Assembly (NCBI GenBank): GCA_012797505.1
Contig: JAAZOZ010000048.1
Location: forward strand, 1 to 22,932
Reading direction: 5' to 3'
DNA from: Smithella sp.
GTDB taxonomy: Bacteria; Desulfobacterota; Syntrophia; Syntrophales; Smithellaceae
DNA length: 22,932 nucleotides
A program made the position numbers and the translations under genes. Below, one piece after another: positions 1-7,107 of this stretch. The stretch's first letter is position 1; every line of letters starts with the position of its first letter. The notes below the pieces were generated by a model. That model was not told the DNA's origin, did no database searches, and saw nothing but the letters and a program-made list of their open reading frames with translations.

Positions 1-57
1 CATCCTTAAGATTTCTCGTCGCTCACGCTCCTCGAAATGACATTTTTCAAAGCTCTC
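1..57 (+). repeat. Partial copy of short inverted-repeat element (element A), cut by window edge
   Basis: These 57 bases are identical to the last 57 bases of the window (22876-22932). They form the right part of a short intergenic element ending in TTCAAAGCTCTC. The left part lies outside the window. A full copy is at 22792-22932 and a diverged copy in the opposite orientation is at 18822-18942. No protein is encoded. The location at both edges suggests that the assembly stopped inside a multi-copy repeat. Confidence 0.85.
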
Positions 58-119
58 GGGATACTAACATCGGCAATCTTATTTGACAAGCATTTCCTGA
101 CACCGGTTTCCCGCCCGTA

Positions 120-148
120 TTGACAGAAACACGGAGAATGAATATACT
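120..148 (+). promoter_or_regulatory. σ70-type promoter for the HExxH / fmdB pair
   Basis: A consensus -35 TTGACA (120-125) is followed after exactly 17 bases by TATACT (143-148), which matches the -10 consensus at five of six positions. Transcription would start near 155 and give a leader of about 30 nt before the ATG at 185. The call rests only on sequence similarity, but both hexamers and the spacing are close to ideal. Confidence 0.75.
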
Positions 149-184
149 ACGGCCAAATCGGGCAGCGGCATTTAAGGTGTTTTT

Positions 185-721
185 ATGATTCGCTATTTTA
201 ACGCGACGCATATACCGGTGGCGGCCAGGGCCTTTAGCGATGCTGAAAAGCTGGTCTCCCGACATTTTCGCCTGAGCGAGAACGATTTGCGCAAGAACAA
301 GTATGACGTAAAAACACTTGCATTTTTAGAGGAGCATGAAGTAAAAGACGGCGCGTTTGCGCACCTTTGTAAATATTCTTACGAAAAGCCTTCGGATGGA
401 AGTCCTGAAGGAAAAGAAGGGTTTGACTTTTACCGGGTGTGTTTGCAGGACAATATCATTCTGGATGCGGTGGAAAGGGCAAATACATTTATAAAATTCA
501 GCCCTTTGATGTTGTACATTGCCGCTCATGAGCTGATTCACGTGCTCCGGTTTGGAAGTGGCGCCATTGATTTCAATGCGTCACTCCAGGAAAAAGAACA
601 GGAAGAAAAGATCGTTCACAACCTGACGAGGAGCGCTTTGCAACCGGTAAAACAAAACGACCTGGAGATTGTTTTGGACTGCTTCTCGAGTGAGTTTTCG
701 ATCAGTGATTTATATAATTAA
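185..721 (+). CDS. Small putative zinc metalloprotease-like protein (HELIH motif), function unknown
   Basis: The protein has 178 residues and no signal peptide or membrane segment, so it is probably cytoplasmic. I do not recognise a named family. Residues 115-119 are HELIH, a match to the zinc-binding HExxH motif of metallopeptidases, inside a predicted helix. An acidic stretch EEKIVH at 140-145 could supply the third ligand (E140 or E141), about 21 residues downstream as in many gluzincins; that assignment is inference. The ATG at 185 has AAGGTG at 174-179 as ribosome binding site. The fmdB-type gene starts 18 bp downstream with no terminator between, so the two are probably co-transcribed from the promoter at 120-148. 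The chemistry is plausible, but HExxH also occurs by chance and the substrate is unknown. Confidence 0.8.
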   Translation: MIRYFNATHIPVAARAFSDAEKLVSRHFRLSENDLRKNKYDVKTLAFLEEHEVKDGAFAHLCKYSYEKPSDGSPEGKEGFDFYRVCLQDNIILDAVERANTFIKFSPLMLYIAAHELIHVLRFGSGAIDFNASLQEKEQEEKIVHNLTRSALQPVKQNDLEIVLDCFSSEFSISDLYN

Positions 722-739
722 TGTGAGGAGGTTGAGACT

Positions 740-1024
740 ATGCCTATTTATGAATATCAGTGCAGGAAATGCGGCAAACAATTTGAGGCGTTTCAGGGCA
801 TTACCGAGCCGGATTTGAAAACATGCAAATTCTGCAAGGGCAAGGTTCACAAGATGATGTCGCTTTCATCCTTCAGCCTGAAGGGCACCGGCTGGTACGC
901 GACGGACTACAAGGGGAAAAAGCCGCAGACGGTCAATCCGAAAAGCACGGAAACGGCAACGGCAGAAAGTTCTTCGGCTTCTTCCGATGCTTCAGCAACC
1001 GTCAAAGGCGTCAGCGAAGATTAA
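740..1024 (+). CDS. FmdB family zinc ribbon protein
   Basis: The 94-residue protein begins with the family signature MPIYEYQC. It has two CxxC pairs, C8/C11 and C29/C32, that would bind one zinc ion. A KGTGWYATDY segment near residues 48-57 is also typical of FmdB-type proteins. The C-terminal third is a low-complexity Ser/Ala/Thr/Glu tail that is probably disordered. FmdB was named after a proposed regulator of formamidase/amidase genes, but most members have no tested role, so only the fold is safe. A strong AGGAGG at 725-730 precedes the ATG. The gene follows the HExxH gene closely and ends before an excellent terminator. Confidence 0.9.
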   Translation: MPIYEYQCRKCGKQFEAFQGITEPDLKTCKFCKGKVHKMMSLSSFSLKGTGWYATDYKGKKPQTVNPKSTETATAESSSASSDASATVKGVSED

Positions 1025-1050
1025 ATGTATCTTCTCAAAAAGACCAAATA

Positions 1051-1080
1051 AAAAAGCGGCATCGGAATGCCGCTTTTTTA
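1051..1080 (+). terminator. Intrinsic terminator after fmdB
   Basis: AAAAAGCGGCAT and ATGCCGCTTTTT form a 12-bp perfect stem around a CGGA tetraloop, and the 3' arm itself supplies the run of T. It lies 26 bases after the fmdB stop codon and should end the two-gene transcript. Confidence 0.9.
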
Positions 1081-1110
1081 TTAACCACACTGGAGCAATA
1101 AAACGCAGAT

Positions 1111-1296
1111 CGCTGTTGCCCCAACATCCCTTTGAGCGGCCATTGGAAGGGTTTTGCATAATAAATCAAGGTGATGCGAAAGATCAGCGATGACAACTGT
1201 TTGAGCCGAAGGCGAGTTTTGTCATCGCCTTTCGCGAGCCTTAGACTTATTCAAAACACTTCCAGGCGAGCGAAAAGGGGATTTGGGGCAACAGCG
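1111..1296. repeat. 186-bp palindromic MITE-like element (element B)
   Basis: The outer ends CGCTGTTGCCCCAA (1111-1124) and TTGGGGCAACAGCG (1283-1296) are perfect inverted repeats. Similarity continues inward through GGAAGGGTTTTG near 1145 against CAAAACACTTCC near 1253, and GCGATGACAA near 1187 against TTGTCATCGC near 1219. The loop is only about 16 bases. Nearly the whole 186 bp can therefore fold as one long imperfect hairpin. There is no ORF of note and no clear target-site duplication. It sits between the end of the fmdB unit and the end of the minus-strand selD operon. It looks like a non-autonomous transposable element or a large REP-type palindrome. Confidence 0.8.
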
Positions 1297-1320
1297 CGCT
1301 TTCTAATCCCACCGTCAAAT

Positions 1321-2355
1321 TTATTCCTGAAAAAACGCCTGTAATTCCTTGCACAACTGCTCCGGCACAATCGGACAGATGATTTCATCGTGCAGTTTTT
1401 CAAAATAATTCAAATCGCTGGTGCCCAGGGGATTGATTTCAAAACGCGGAACGATTTTCCCCTGCACCCAGAAGTTCTTCTCCGGCAGCATCGGCGCGTA
1501 CAGGGAAAGATTGAAGCTCATGAAATTATTGACATACATGTGAAGAAAGACCCGGGAAAGCCCCTTGAGCAGCTCCTCAAAGTTGGCCTGGGTCAGATCA
1601 AAAAACGAGGTTTTCTCCCTGAAATAAAAATCCACTTCCCCGGCCATGCCCTTGGGCGAGAATGCAGTGAGCCATGACACCACACCGGTGGACGCGATGA
1701 AGCGCTCGCCTGCGTCCTGCTCACGATCCAGCAGGTCTTTCCAAAGATTGCCGCCGGAGGCAGCTTCGTAATTCTGCGCGCTGGCCAGCAGTCGCCGCAT
1801 GAAACTGGTCGGCTTTTTGCCCGCGATCGTCTGCAGGTGGGGATGGATCAGTCCGCCTCCCGCGGGCGGCATGTAGTTCCAGTTGATCGAACCATACCGG
1901 AACCCTTTCTGCAGTTCGGCCATCCGGTAAAAATAATCCCGGCAGACGGCAAAGCCGTCGCGCATGGCGTCGGGCGTCAATGAGTCCAGCCCCACAAAGT
2001 GGCGGTGCGAAAAAATCGCCACCGTGTTGGTCGCGTCGTAGGGAAATGCGTTGGGAAACAGAAAAGCGCTTCCTCGGGTGAATTTTCCGCCTTCGATGAT
2101 GTCCGGAGTGAACCGGGGCGTGATTTTGTCAAAGAGCGCCGGGCAAAACGGACAGATTGATTCCGGCGATTTTTCCAGATAGACCGCGGTGTCCGGCTTC
2201 TGGGCCGGCCTTACCCGGTAAGGAAGAATGCGGCTCGCCACGCCGGTGGTTTCGTCGTACCGCTCTTCAATGGTCATGTCTTTGGGTTCAAATCCGTCAA
2301 AGGGGCTGAGGTGCCGTCCGGTGACCGTTTCCTTGTGAAATCCGATATCTCTCAT
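1321..2355 (-). CDS. GalT/HIT-superfamily nucleotidylyltransferase-like protein
   Basis: This 344-residue protein resembles galactose-1-phosphate uridylyltransferase and related HIT-fold enzymes, which transfer nucleotides through a histidine-bound intermediate. The visible hallmarks are CPFC at 68-71 (a likely zinc site), FSHRH at 116-119, and GGGLIHPHLQ at 167-175, where H171-P-H173 corresponds to the GalT active-site HPH motif. GalT itself usually has HPHGQ; here the residue is Leu, so the substrate may differ. The start overlaps the stop of the DHH gene as ATGA, which implies translational coupling. It is the last gene of the selD operon. Galactose metabolism is not supported by the neighbours, and a dinucleotide phosphorylase or a sugar-phosphate enzyme would fit equally well. 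Confidence 0.75.
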   Translation of the reverse strand: MRDIGFHKETVTGRHLSPFDGFEPKDMTIEERYDETTGVASRILPYRVRPAQKPDTAVYLEKSPESICPFCPALFDKITPRFTPDIIEGGKFTRGSAFLFPNAFPYDATNTVAIFSHRHFVGLDSLTPDAMRDGFAVCRDYFYRMAELQKGFRYGSINWNYMPPAGGGLIHPHLQTIAGKKPTSFMRRLLASAQNYEAASGGNLWKDLLDREQDAGERFIASTGVVSWLTAFSPKGMAGEVDFYFREKTSFFDLTQANFEELLKGLSRVFLHMYVNNFMSFNLSLYAPMLPEKNFWVQGKIVPRFEINPLGTSDLNYFEKLHDEIICPIVPEQLCKELQAFFQE

Positions 2356-3416
2356 GTTCTCTCCTTCCCGTTCTCAGTCGGCGGCGGCTCCTCTTTGCGC
2401 GAAGCGCTTTTTCTCAGGCACTGGTGAAGAAAGCGCTCCACGCTCTCATGGGATAAGTCCCCTTGCAGCTCCGCCTTGAGAACGTCCAGTGGAATTTCCA
2501 GTCGGGCGGCGCTGCGGTGTCCGCCCCCCTGGCCGATCTGACCGCAGGCTTTCTGCGCCATCGCGCCGCAGTCCTGGCGGTAGCCGTCGCCCCGGAAAAT
2601 AATGACCAGCCGGTCGTTCACGATGCCCGCCACCACCACATACGACGTGCCGATCACGTGCAGATAAAAATCCGCCACCTGCACGCAGACATCCGGACTT
2701 TCCACATTCCCCAGAAACCCGACGCGGCGTCCGCGGAAATGCGTCATGGAATGAAACGCGTGATCGAAATATTTCAGATAGCTGCGCGGGGTCTGATTGA
2801 GCTCGATCCGGCGGATCAGCCGCAGGTTGGCGCGCCGGGAATGATAGGTGTAGGCGCGGATGTCTTCGGCCAGCGTTTCGCGGTCGAAATTATCCGTGTC
2901 CGTCTTGATGCCGTACAGCAGCGCCGTGTGCAGATTGCGGGGAATGCGCACGCGCGCGGCCAGCAGGTATTCCGTGAGAATCGTCGAGAGCGCGCCGTAC
3001 GAAGGCCGGATGTCGGCAAGCTCGGCCTGCCAGCCGCCTTCGCGGGGATGATGATCCATAACGATGTCCGGCTCGCGCGCCGGGAGGGAATCCCCAAAAA
3101 AAGAAGGCTGCGCGTCCACCAGCGCAACAAGCCGGCAGGCGCCGGCGTCGATCTGATTCAGAAGCCGGATGTTGAGGCGCATCGCCTGCGCCAGTTCCCG
3201 GTTCTGCTGGCGCCGGATCGGCTCCGTCGCCGCAAAAACCCATTTGGACAGGCCTTTGGTGCGCAGGAGGATTTCGCGAAGCGCCATGGCGGAAGCGATC
3301 GCGTCCGGGTCGGGGCTGCCGTGCATCAACACCAGCAGCGAATCGTCCGGCTGCGCGAGCTCGAGGAGCTTTTTGACATTCTGCTGCGTCTCACTTTTGA
3401 AGGGCAAACGATGCAA
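2352..3416 (-). CDS. DHH/DHHA1 family phosphoesterase (NrnA / c-di-nucleotide phosphodiesterase-like)
   Basis: The 354-residue protein carries the metal-binding motifs of DHH phosphoesterases. These are HGSPDPDA at 32-39, VDAQ at 100-103, DHH at 121-123 and KTDTDNF at 171-177. The C-terminal DHHA1 motif is GQGGGHRSA at 295-303. Family members hydrolyse short oligoribonucleotides, pAp or cyclic dinucleotides using two Mn ions. Nothing in the sequence separates NrnA-like activity from c-di-AMP/pApA hydrolysis. The protein has no membrane segment and so is cytoplasmic. The gene starts 6 bp after selD, with GGAG inside the selD end as ribosome binding site, and overlaps the next gene by 4 bp. A diadenylate cyclase gene lies at 7789, which makes a role in that pathway possible but unproven. 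Confidence 0.88.
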   Translation of the reverse strand: MHRLPFKSETQQNVKKLLELAQPDDSLLVLMHGSPDPDAIASAMALREILLRTKGLSKWVFAATEPIRRQQNRELAQAMRLNIRLLNQIDAGACRLVALVDAQPSFFGDSLPAREPDIVMDHHPREGGWQAELADIRPSYGALSTILTEYLLAARVRIPRNLHTALLYGIKTDTDNFDRETLAEDIRAYTYHSRRANLRLIRRIELNQTPRSYLKYFDHAFHSMTHFRGRRVGFLGNVESPDVCVQVADFYLHVIGTSYVVVAGIVNDRLVIIFRGDGYRQDCGAMAQKACGQIGQGGGHRSAARLEIPLDVLKAELQGDLSHESVERFLHQCLRKSASRKEEPPPTENGKERT

Positions 3417-3422
3417 TCGACG

Positions 3423-4475
3423 TTACTCCAAGAGAATTTTCCCCGAATGATCGGCCACGACGTCGCCCACGACGGCCGCATCCGTGATGCCCGCCCGGCG
3501 CATGGCTTCCGCGAGCGGCTCGGCCTTCCCGGAAGGCAGGCTGAAAAACAGACCGCCCGCCGTCTGCGGATCAAAGCAGACGTCAAAAATCCAGTCCGGA
3601 CAGGACGGGGCTTTTTCGACCTGATGAAGACGGTAGTTCCGGTTGCGGTAAAGACCGCCGGGAAGATAGCCGGATTCCACCAGATCCCGCACGCCCTCCA
3701 GAATCGGGATCCGGGCTGCCTCGATCCGCAGACCGACATCGCTGCCTTCAATGGTTTCACAGGCGTGTCCGAGAAAACCGAAGCCCGTGATATCCGTGCA
3801 GGAATGGATGTTCCCCGCGGCGATCATCAGCTCGGCCGCTTTTTTATTGAGCGTCGTCATGCAGCGCGTCGCCTGTTCGATGAGCGCCTGGCCTACCGCC
3901 CCCGCCTTGATGGCCGTTGCGACAATGCCCGTGCCCAACGGCTTGGTCAGGATGAGCCGGTCGCCCGCGCGGGCGCCGCGGTTGAAAAGCACGCGGTCCG
4001 GGTGAATCGTGCCGGTCACCGACAGGCCGTATTTGATTTCGTTGTCTTCCACACTGTGGCCGCCCACCAGAAGCGCGCCGGCTTCGCGCATCTTGTCCAG
4101 CCCACCGCGCAAAACGTCCCGCAGCACCGATTTGTCCATCGTTTTCACGGGAAAACAGACGATATTCATGGCGGTGAGCGGAGTTCCCCCCATTGCGTAA
4201 ATATCGTTCATGGCGTTGGCCGCGGCGATTTGGCCGAAGGTGAAGGGGTCATCCACGGTCGGCGTGAAGAAATCCACGGTCTGCACCAGCGCCAGGTCGT
4301 CGGAAATTTTATACACGCCCGCGTCTTCCGCATGTTCATACCCGGTCACCAGCTTCGGATCGGAAACAAGCGGCAAATCGCAGAGAATGTCTGAAAGGTC
4401 CCCCGGACCGATCTTACAGGCTCAACCCGCGCTCGATACGGTTTGGCTCAAACGAACGGACTTTTTTTCTTCCAT
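3423..4475 (-). CDS. selD: Selenide, water dikinase SelD, itself a selenoprotein (in-frame UGA)
   Basis: SelD makes selenophosphate from selenide and ATP for selenocysteine tRNA and selenouridine synthesis. The uninterrupted ORF starts at 4376 with a TTG and lacks the catalytic N-terminus. Reading upstream in the same frame gives an ATG at 4475 (GAGG ribosome site) and the N-terminus MEEKKSVRLSQTVSSAG, then UGA as codon 18 (4422-4424), then ACKIGP. This aligns with the E. coli SelD segment AGCGCKISP, where the first Cys and the Lys are catalytic. Here selenocysteine takes the Cys place and K21 is kept. A SECIS-like hairpin follows the UGA. The total is 350 residues, normal for the family, with the DPQTAGG motif near the C-terminus. 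It is the first gene of an operon with the DHH and GalT-like genes. A program ignoring UGA recoding would truncate it. Confidence 0.93.
4397..4424 (-). promoter_or_regulatory. Sec UGA codon and bacterial SECIS-like stem-loop in selD
   Basis: On the minus strand the UGA (4424-4422) is followed after 12 nt by GGUCC-GGG-GGACC, a perfect 5-bp stem (4409-4405 with 4401-4397). The loop is three G. The loop lies 17 nt after the UGA, and a G opens it. Both fit the published loose consensus for bacterial SECIS elements recognised by SelB. The hairpin lies within the coding sequence, as expected in bacteria. Confidence 0.75.
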
Positions 4476-4799
4476 GGTTCCTCAACTCGAAAAATGATTT
4501 GCGCGCCCCTGCTGAAGGCGTTTGATTTTTTAGCATAGAAGCCGTTATTTTCCAATGGATTTCAGAAAAGACAAAACTCTTTACGTTCCCTCGAAAAAGA
4601 CAACGGTCCTGATTCCGAACGGCCGGTTTGTCCGATGGCCTGCCGGAGGGGCCGCAGAACCTGCGGATAAGACAAAACACTTTCTCCGAGAGCACCAACA
4701 GAACACCCGGACGGCAACCCGGCAGGAGGGCATTGTTTTTTGTTGATTTATTTGCGCCATTCAGATTATAGGAAATCACCTTTGAAAGGGATACCGGGC
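4476..4799. other. Divergent selD / thrC intergenic region with structured leader
   Basis: No gene was accepted in this 324-bp stretch. For thrC a weak promoter is possible: TTGATT at 4522 and TTATTT 17 bases later. For selD, TTGGAA and TAAAAA with a 17-bp spacer on the minus strand overlap the same place. Downstream on the plus strand CCTGCCGG (about 4639) can pair with CCGGCAGG (about 4721). This closes a domain of roughly 90 nt that contains the hairpin CCGCAG-AAC-CTGCGG, with a run of six T shortly after. This could be a regulatory thrC leader RNA. I could not match it to a riboswitch class I know. Confidence 0.4.
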
Positions 4800-6185
4800 A
4801 TGCCCATTCGCTACTACAGCACCAATCGCCATGTAAAACCGGCTGCGGGAATTACTCCCTTTACCGGAAGCGTGTCTTTCCGGGAAGCCCTGCTGGCGGG
4901 GCAGTCGCCGGACGAAGGCCTGTTTGTTCCCGACGCCATCCCGCAACTTCCCATGAAAGACATTGTTGCGCTTCGCAACCAACCTTACTGGCAGGCCGCA
5001 CTGCTGGTCGCCCGGGCGTTTCTGTCGGAAGAATTTTCTTTAGAAGTCCTCGAGACGATCGTGAAGGACGCGTACAACTTCCCCGTCCCGCTGGAGGCGG
5101 TGTATCCGCGCGCCTTCATCCTTCGGCTGGACCAGGGCCCCACGGCGTCCTTCAAGGATTTCGCCGCCCGGATGATGGCCCGGCTCATGAGCCACTGCCG
5201 GCCTGAAGGGGAGAGGCTCAATATTCTGGTGGCGACGTCCGGCGATACGGGAAGCGCCGTGGGAGAAGCCTACAAGGGCGTTGACGGCATTGATGTGACC
5301 ATCCTGTATCCGGCGGATGAAGTGAGCCTGATGCAGAAAAAGCAGCTCGACACCATCGGAGGCAACGTACGGGCCATATGCGTTCGCGGAAAATTCGATG
5401 ACTGTCAGAATCTGGTCAAAGAGGCGTTTGCCGACAAAGATCTGGCCCGTTTCAATCTGTCGTCGGCCAACTCCATCAATTTCGGGCGCATTCTGCCGCA
5501 GATCGTTTACTATATCTATGCCTACGCCCAGTTGGCCGGCGCCGGCGAGGAAGCGGTGGTCTCCGTCCCCTCCGGCAATTTCGGAAACGCCCTGGGCTGC
5601 GAATACGCCCGCCGGATGGGATTGCCGGTGGCAAAACTGATCATGCCCACCAATGAAAACGACGAGTTTCCCGCTTTTCTGGAAACCGGAACCTACGCGA
5701 AAGTATCGCCGTCGCGCGCCTGCATTTCCAACGCCATGAACGTGGGGCATCCCAGCAATCTGGCGCGATTCTTTGAATTGTACGGCGGCACCGTGGACCG
5801 CACGGGCATGGTTCACCGCTATCCCGACCTGGATGAAATGCGGCGCCGCATTTTTTCCGTGAGCGTCAGCGACGGGGAAACCCGGCAAACCATCAAAAGC
5901 GTCTACGAGCGCTATCGCGTGGTTCTGGAGCAGCACGGAGCGGTCGGCTGGGCGGGGCTTACGGCCTACCAGAAAAAAACCGGCGACACGAGGCTGGCCA
6001 TCTGTCTGGAGACCGCCCATCCGGCGAAGTTTCCCGATGAGATCAAGGACCTGCTGGGGATCGACCCCGAACCGCCGGAAAGCATGAAAGACCTGGCCCG
6101 ACGTGAAGGAAGCGCCATCAACCTGTCCGGGGATTTCGCCTCCTTCAAAACGTACCTGCAGGCGCATCTGAAAATCAAAAAATAA
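4800..6185 (+). CDS. thrC: Threonine synthase
   Basis: Threonine synthase converts O-phospho-L-homoserine to threonine with pyridoxal phosphate, the last step of threonine synthesis, in the cytoplasm. The protein has 461 residues, the length of the long bacterial/yeast-type enzymes. The PLP lysine is in TASFKDFAARMM (K119), and the phosphate-binding loop ATSGDTGSA follows near 145. The early segment DEGLFVPD is also typical of this class. The ORF is open upstream to 4740, but I chose ATG 4800. The family begins near this MPIRYYSTN, and AAAGGG lies about 9 bases upstream, whereas the extra 20 residues look non-coding. The gene is followed 48 bp later by a DUF1460 gene on the same strand with no terminator between them. 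Confidence 0.95.
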   Translation: MPIRYYSTNRHVKPAAGITPFTGSVSFREALLAGQSPDEGLFVPDAIPQLPMKDIVALRNQPYWQAALLVARAFLSEEFSLEVLETIVKDAYNFPVPLEAVYPRAFILRLDQGPTASFKDFAARMMARLMSHCRPEGERLNILVATSGDTGSAVGEAYKGVDGIDVTILYPADEVSLMQKKQLDTIGGNVRAICVRGKFDDCQNLVKEAFADKDLARFNLSSANSINFGRILPQIVYYIYAYAQLAGAGEEAVVSVPSGNFGNALGCEYARRMGLPVAKLIMPTNENDEFPAFLETGTYAKVSPSRACISNAMNVGHPSNLARFFELYGGTVDRTGMVHRYPDLDEMRRRIFSVSVSDGETRQTIKSVYERYRVVLEQHGAVGWAGLTAYQKKTGDTRLAICLETAHPAKFPDEIKDLLGIDPEPPESMKDLARREGSAINLSGDFASFKTYLQAHLKIKK

Positions 6186-6233
6186 ACCCCTGGACGTCCG
6201 GCCGGCGAATTCCGGCAGACCGTGTGGCGACGG

Positions 6234-6992
6234 ATGAAAAAACCGGCAACCCCTCCCAAAAACCGACAGACGACGGGGCAAGATTTTTCTCCCGGAGACC
6301 TGATCGTTGAAACCGGCCGCTTTTTCCTGGGCGCGCCTTACCGGGAAGGCACGCTGGAAGGACCGGGCCGTGAAAAGCTGATCGTCAATCTTCATGCATT
6401 CGACTGTACAACCTTTGTGGAAACCGTGCTGGCGCTGGTCCGCTCTGCCCGTTTCGGAAAGCTCCGCGCGCCGGAATTCCGCAGGAACCTCCGATACATT
6501 CGCTACCGCGGGGGAAAAATCGACGGCTATGCTTCCCGTCTTCATTACTTTACGGACTGGATCATTGATAATCAGAAAAAAAAGACGCTGAAGGACGTTA
6601 CGCGGCATCTTGGCGGCGCCCGCCGGCAAAAAGAAATTCATTTCATGACAACCCATCGCGAACGCTACGCCGCCCTGACCCATCAAAACCAGGCGAAAAG
6701 AATGCGGCAGACGGAACGGAGACTGTCGCGCAGGTCGTTTTACATGATCGGCAAAGAACGGGTATCCCAAATTCAGGACGGCATTCAGCCGGGAGACATT
6801 CTCGCATTTACGACAAATCAGGACGGGCTGGATGTGGCGCATGTCGGATTGGCCGTCCGCGAGCGCGGCCGTCTGCGCCTGCTGCATGCCTCGCGCCGGG
6901 AAGGCGCCGTAGTGGTTTCCGCTGAAACGCTTCCGGCGTACCTGCGCCGCCGTGGAAATTTCACCGGGATTCTGGTCGCCCGGGCACTCTAG
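6234..6992 (+). CDS. DUF1460 / NlpC-P60-like cysteine amidase family protein
   Basis: The protein (252 residues from the chosen ATG) shows the DUF1460 pattern: FDCTTFVE with the likely nucleophile C58, RLHYFTDWI about 45 residues later, GDILAFTT, and GLDVAHVG with H203 as the likely catalytic His. It ends with LLHAS. This fold belongs to the NlpC/P60 papain-like group, whose members cleave peptidoglycan peptides or related amides. Family membership is clear from the motifs; the substrate is inferred. No signal peptide is visible at either possible start, GTG 6222 or ATG 6234, which is odd for a cell-wall enzyme. Neither start has a good ribosome site. The N-terminal 20 residues are basic and Pro/Thr-rich. 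The gene probably shares the thrC transcript, and no functional link to threonine synthesis is evident. Confidence 0.8.
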   Translation: MKKPATPPKNRQTTGQDFSPGDLIVETGRFFLGAPYREGTLEGPGREKLIVNLHAFDCTTFVETVLALVRSARFGKLRAPEFRRNLRYIRYRGGKIDGYASRLHYFTDWIIDNQKKKTLKDVTRHLGGARRQKEIHFMTTHRERYAALTHQNQAKRMRQTERRLSRRSFYMIGKERVSQIQDGIQPGDILAFTTNQDGLDVAHVGLAVRERGRLRLLHASRREGAVVVSAETLPAYLRRRGNFTGILVARAL

Positions 6993-6999
6993 CGCCGCC

Positions 7000-7029
7000 C
7001 GGCGAAAAATCCTGCGCCGCCGTTTTTTT
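7000..7029 (+). terminator. Possible weak terminator after the DUF1460 gene
   Basis: CGGCG and CGCCG can pair across a 10-base loop, followed by CCG and seven T. The stem is short and offset from the T run by three bases, so the call is weak. Its place just after the stop codon supports it. Confidence 0.35.
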
Positions 7030-7107
7030 GCTCATTTTCACCTTTATTTTTGAGCGCACATATATTAAGATAAAGACAAATCACCGAAGGCAATACAGGA
7101 GGCGACT

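Noticed and set aside
2463..4394. 643-codon plus-strand open frame
   Set aside because: It runs antisense to the DHH and selD genes, has no recognisable domain and its composition is Arg/His-rich as in GC-rich shadow frames.
4620..4735. SRP (4.5S) RNA or SAM-type riboswitch in the selD/thrC gap
   Set aside because: Some short strings look similar (CTGTTGGT, GGCAACCCGG), but the conserved SRP core GGTCAGG...GGAAGG and the SAM-I core are absent.
5040..6887. 615-codon minus-strand open frame
   Set aside because: It is antisense to thrC and the DUF1460 gene, both of which have clear family motifs; no ribosome site or motif supports it.
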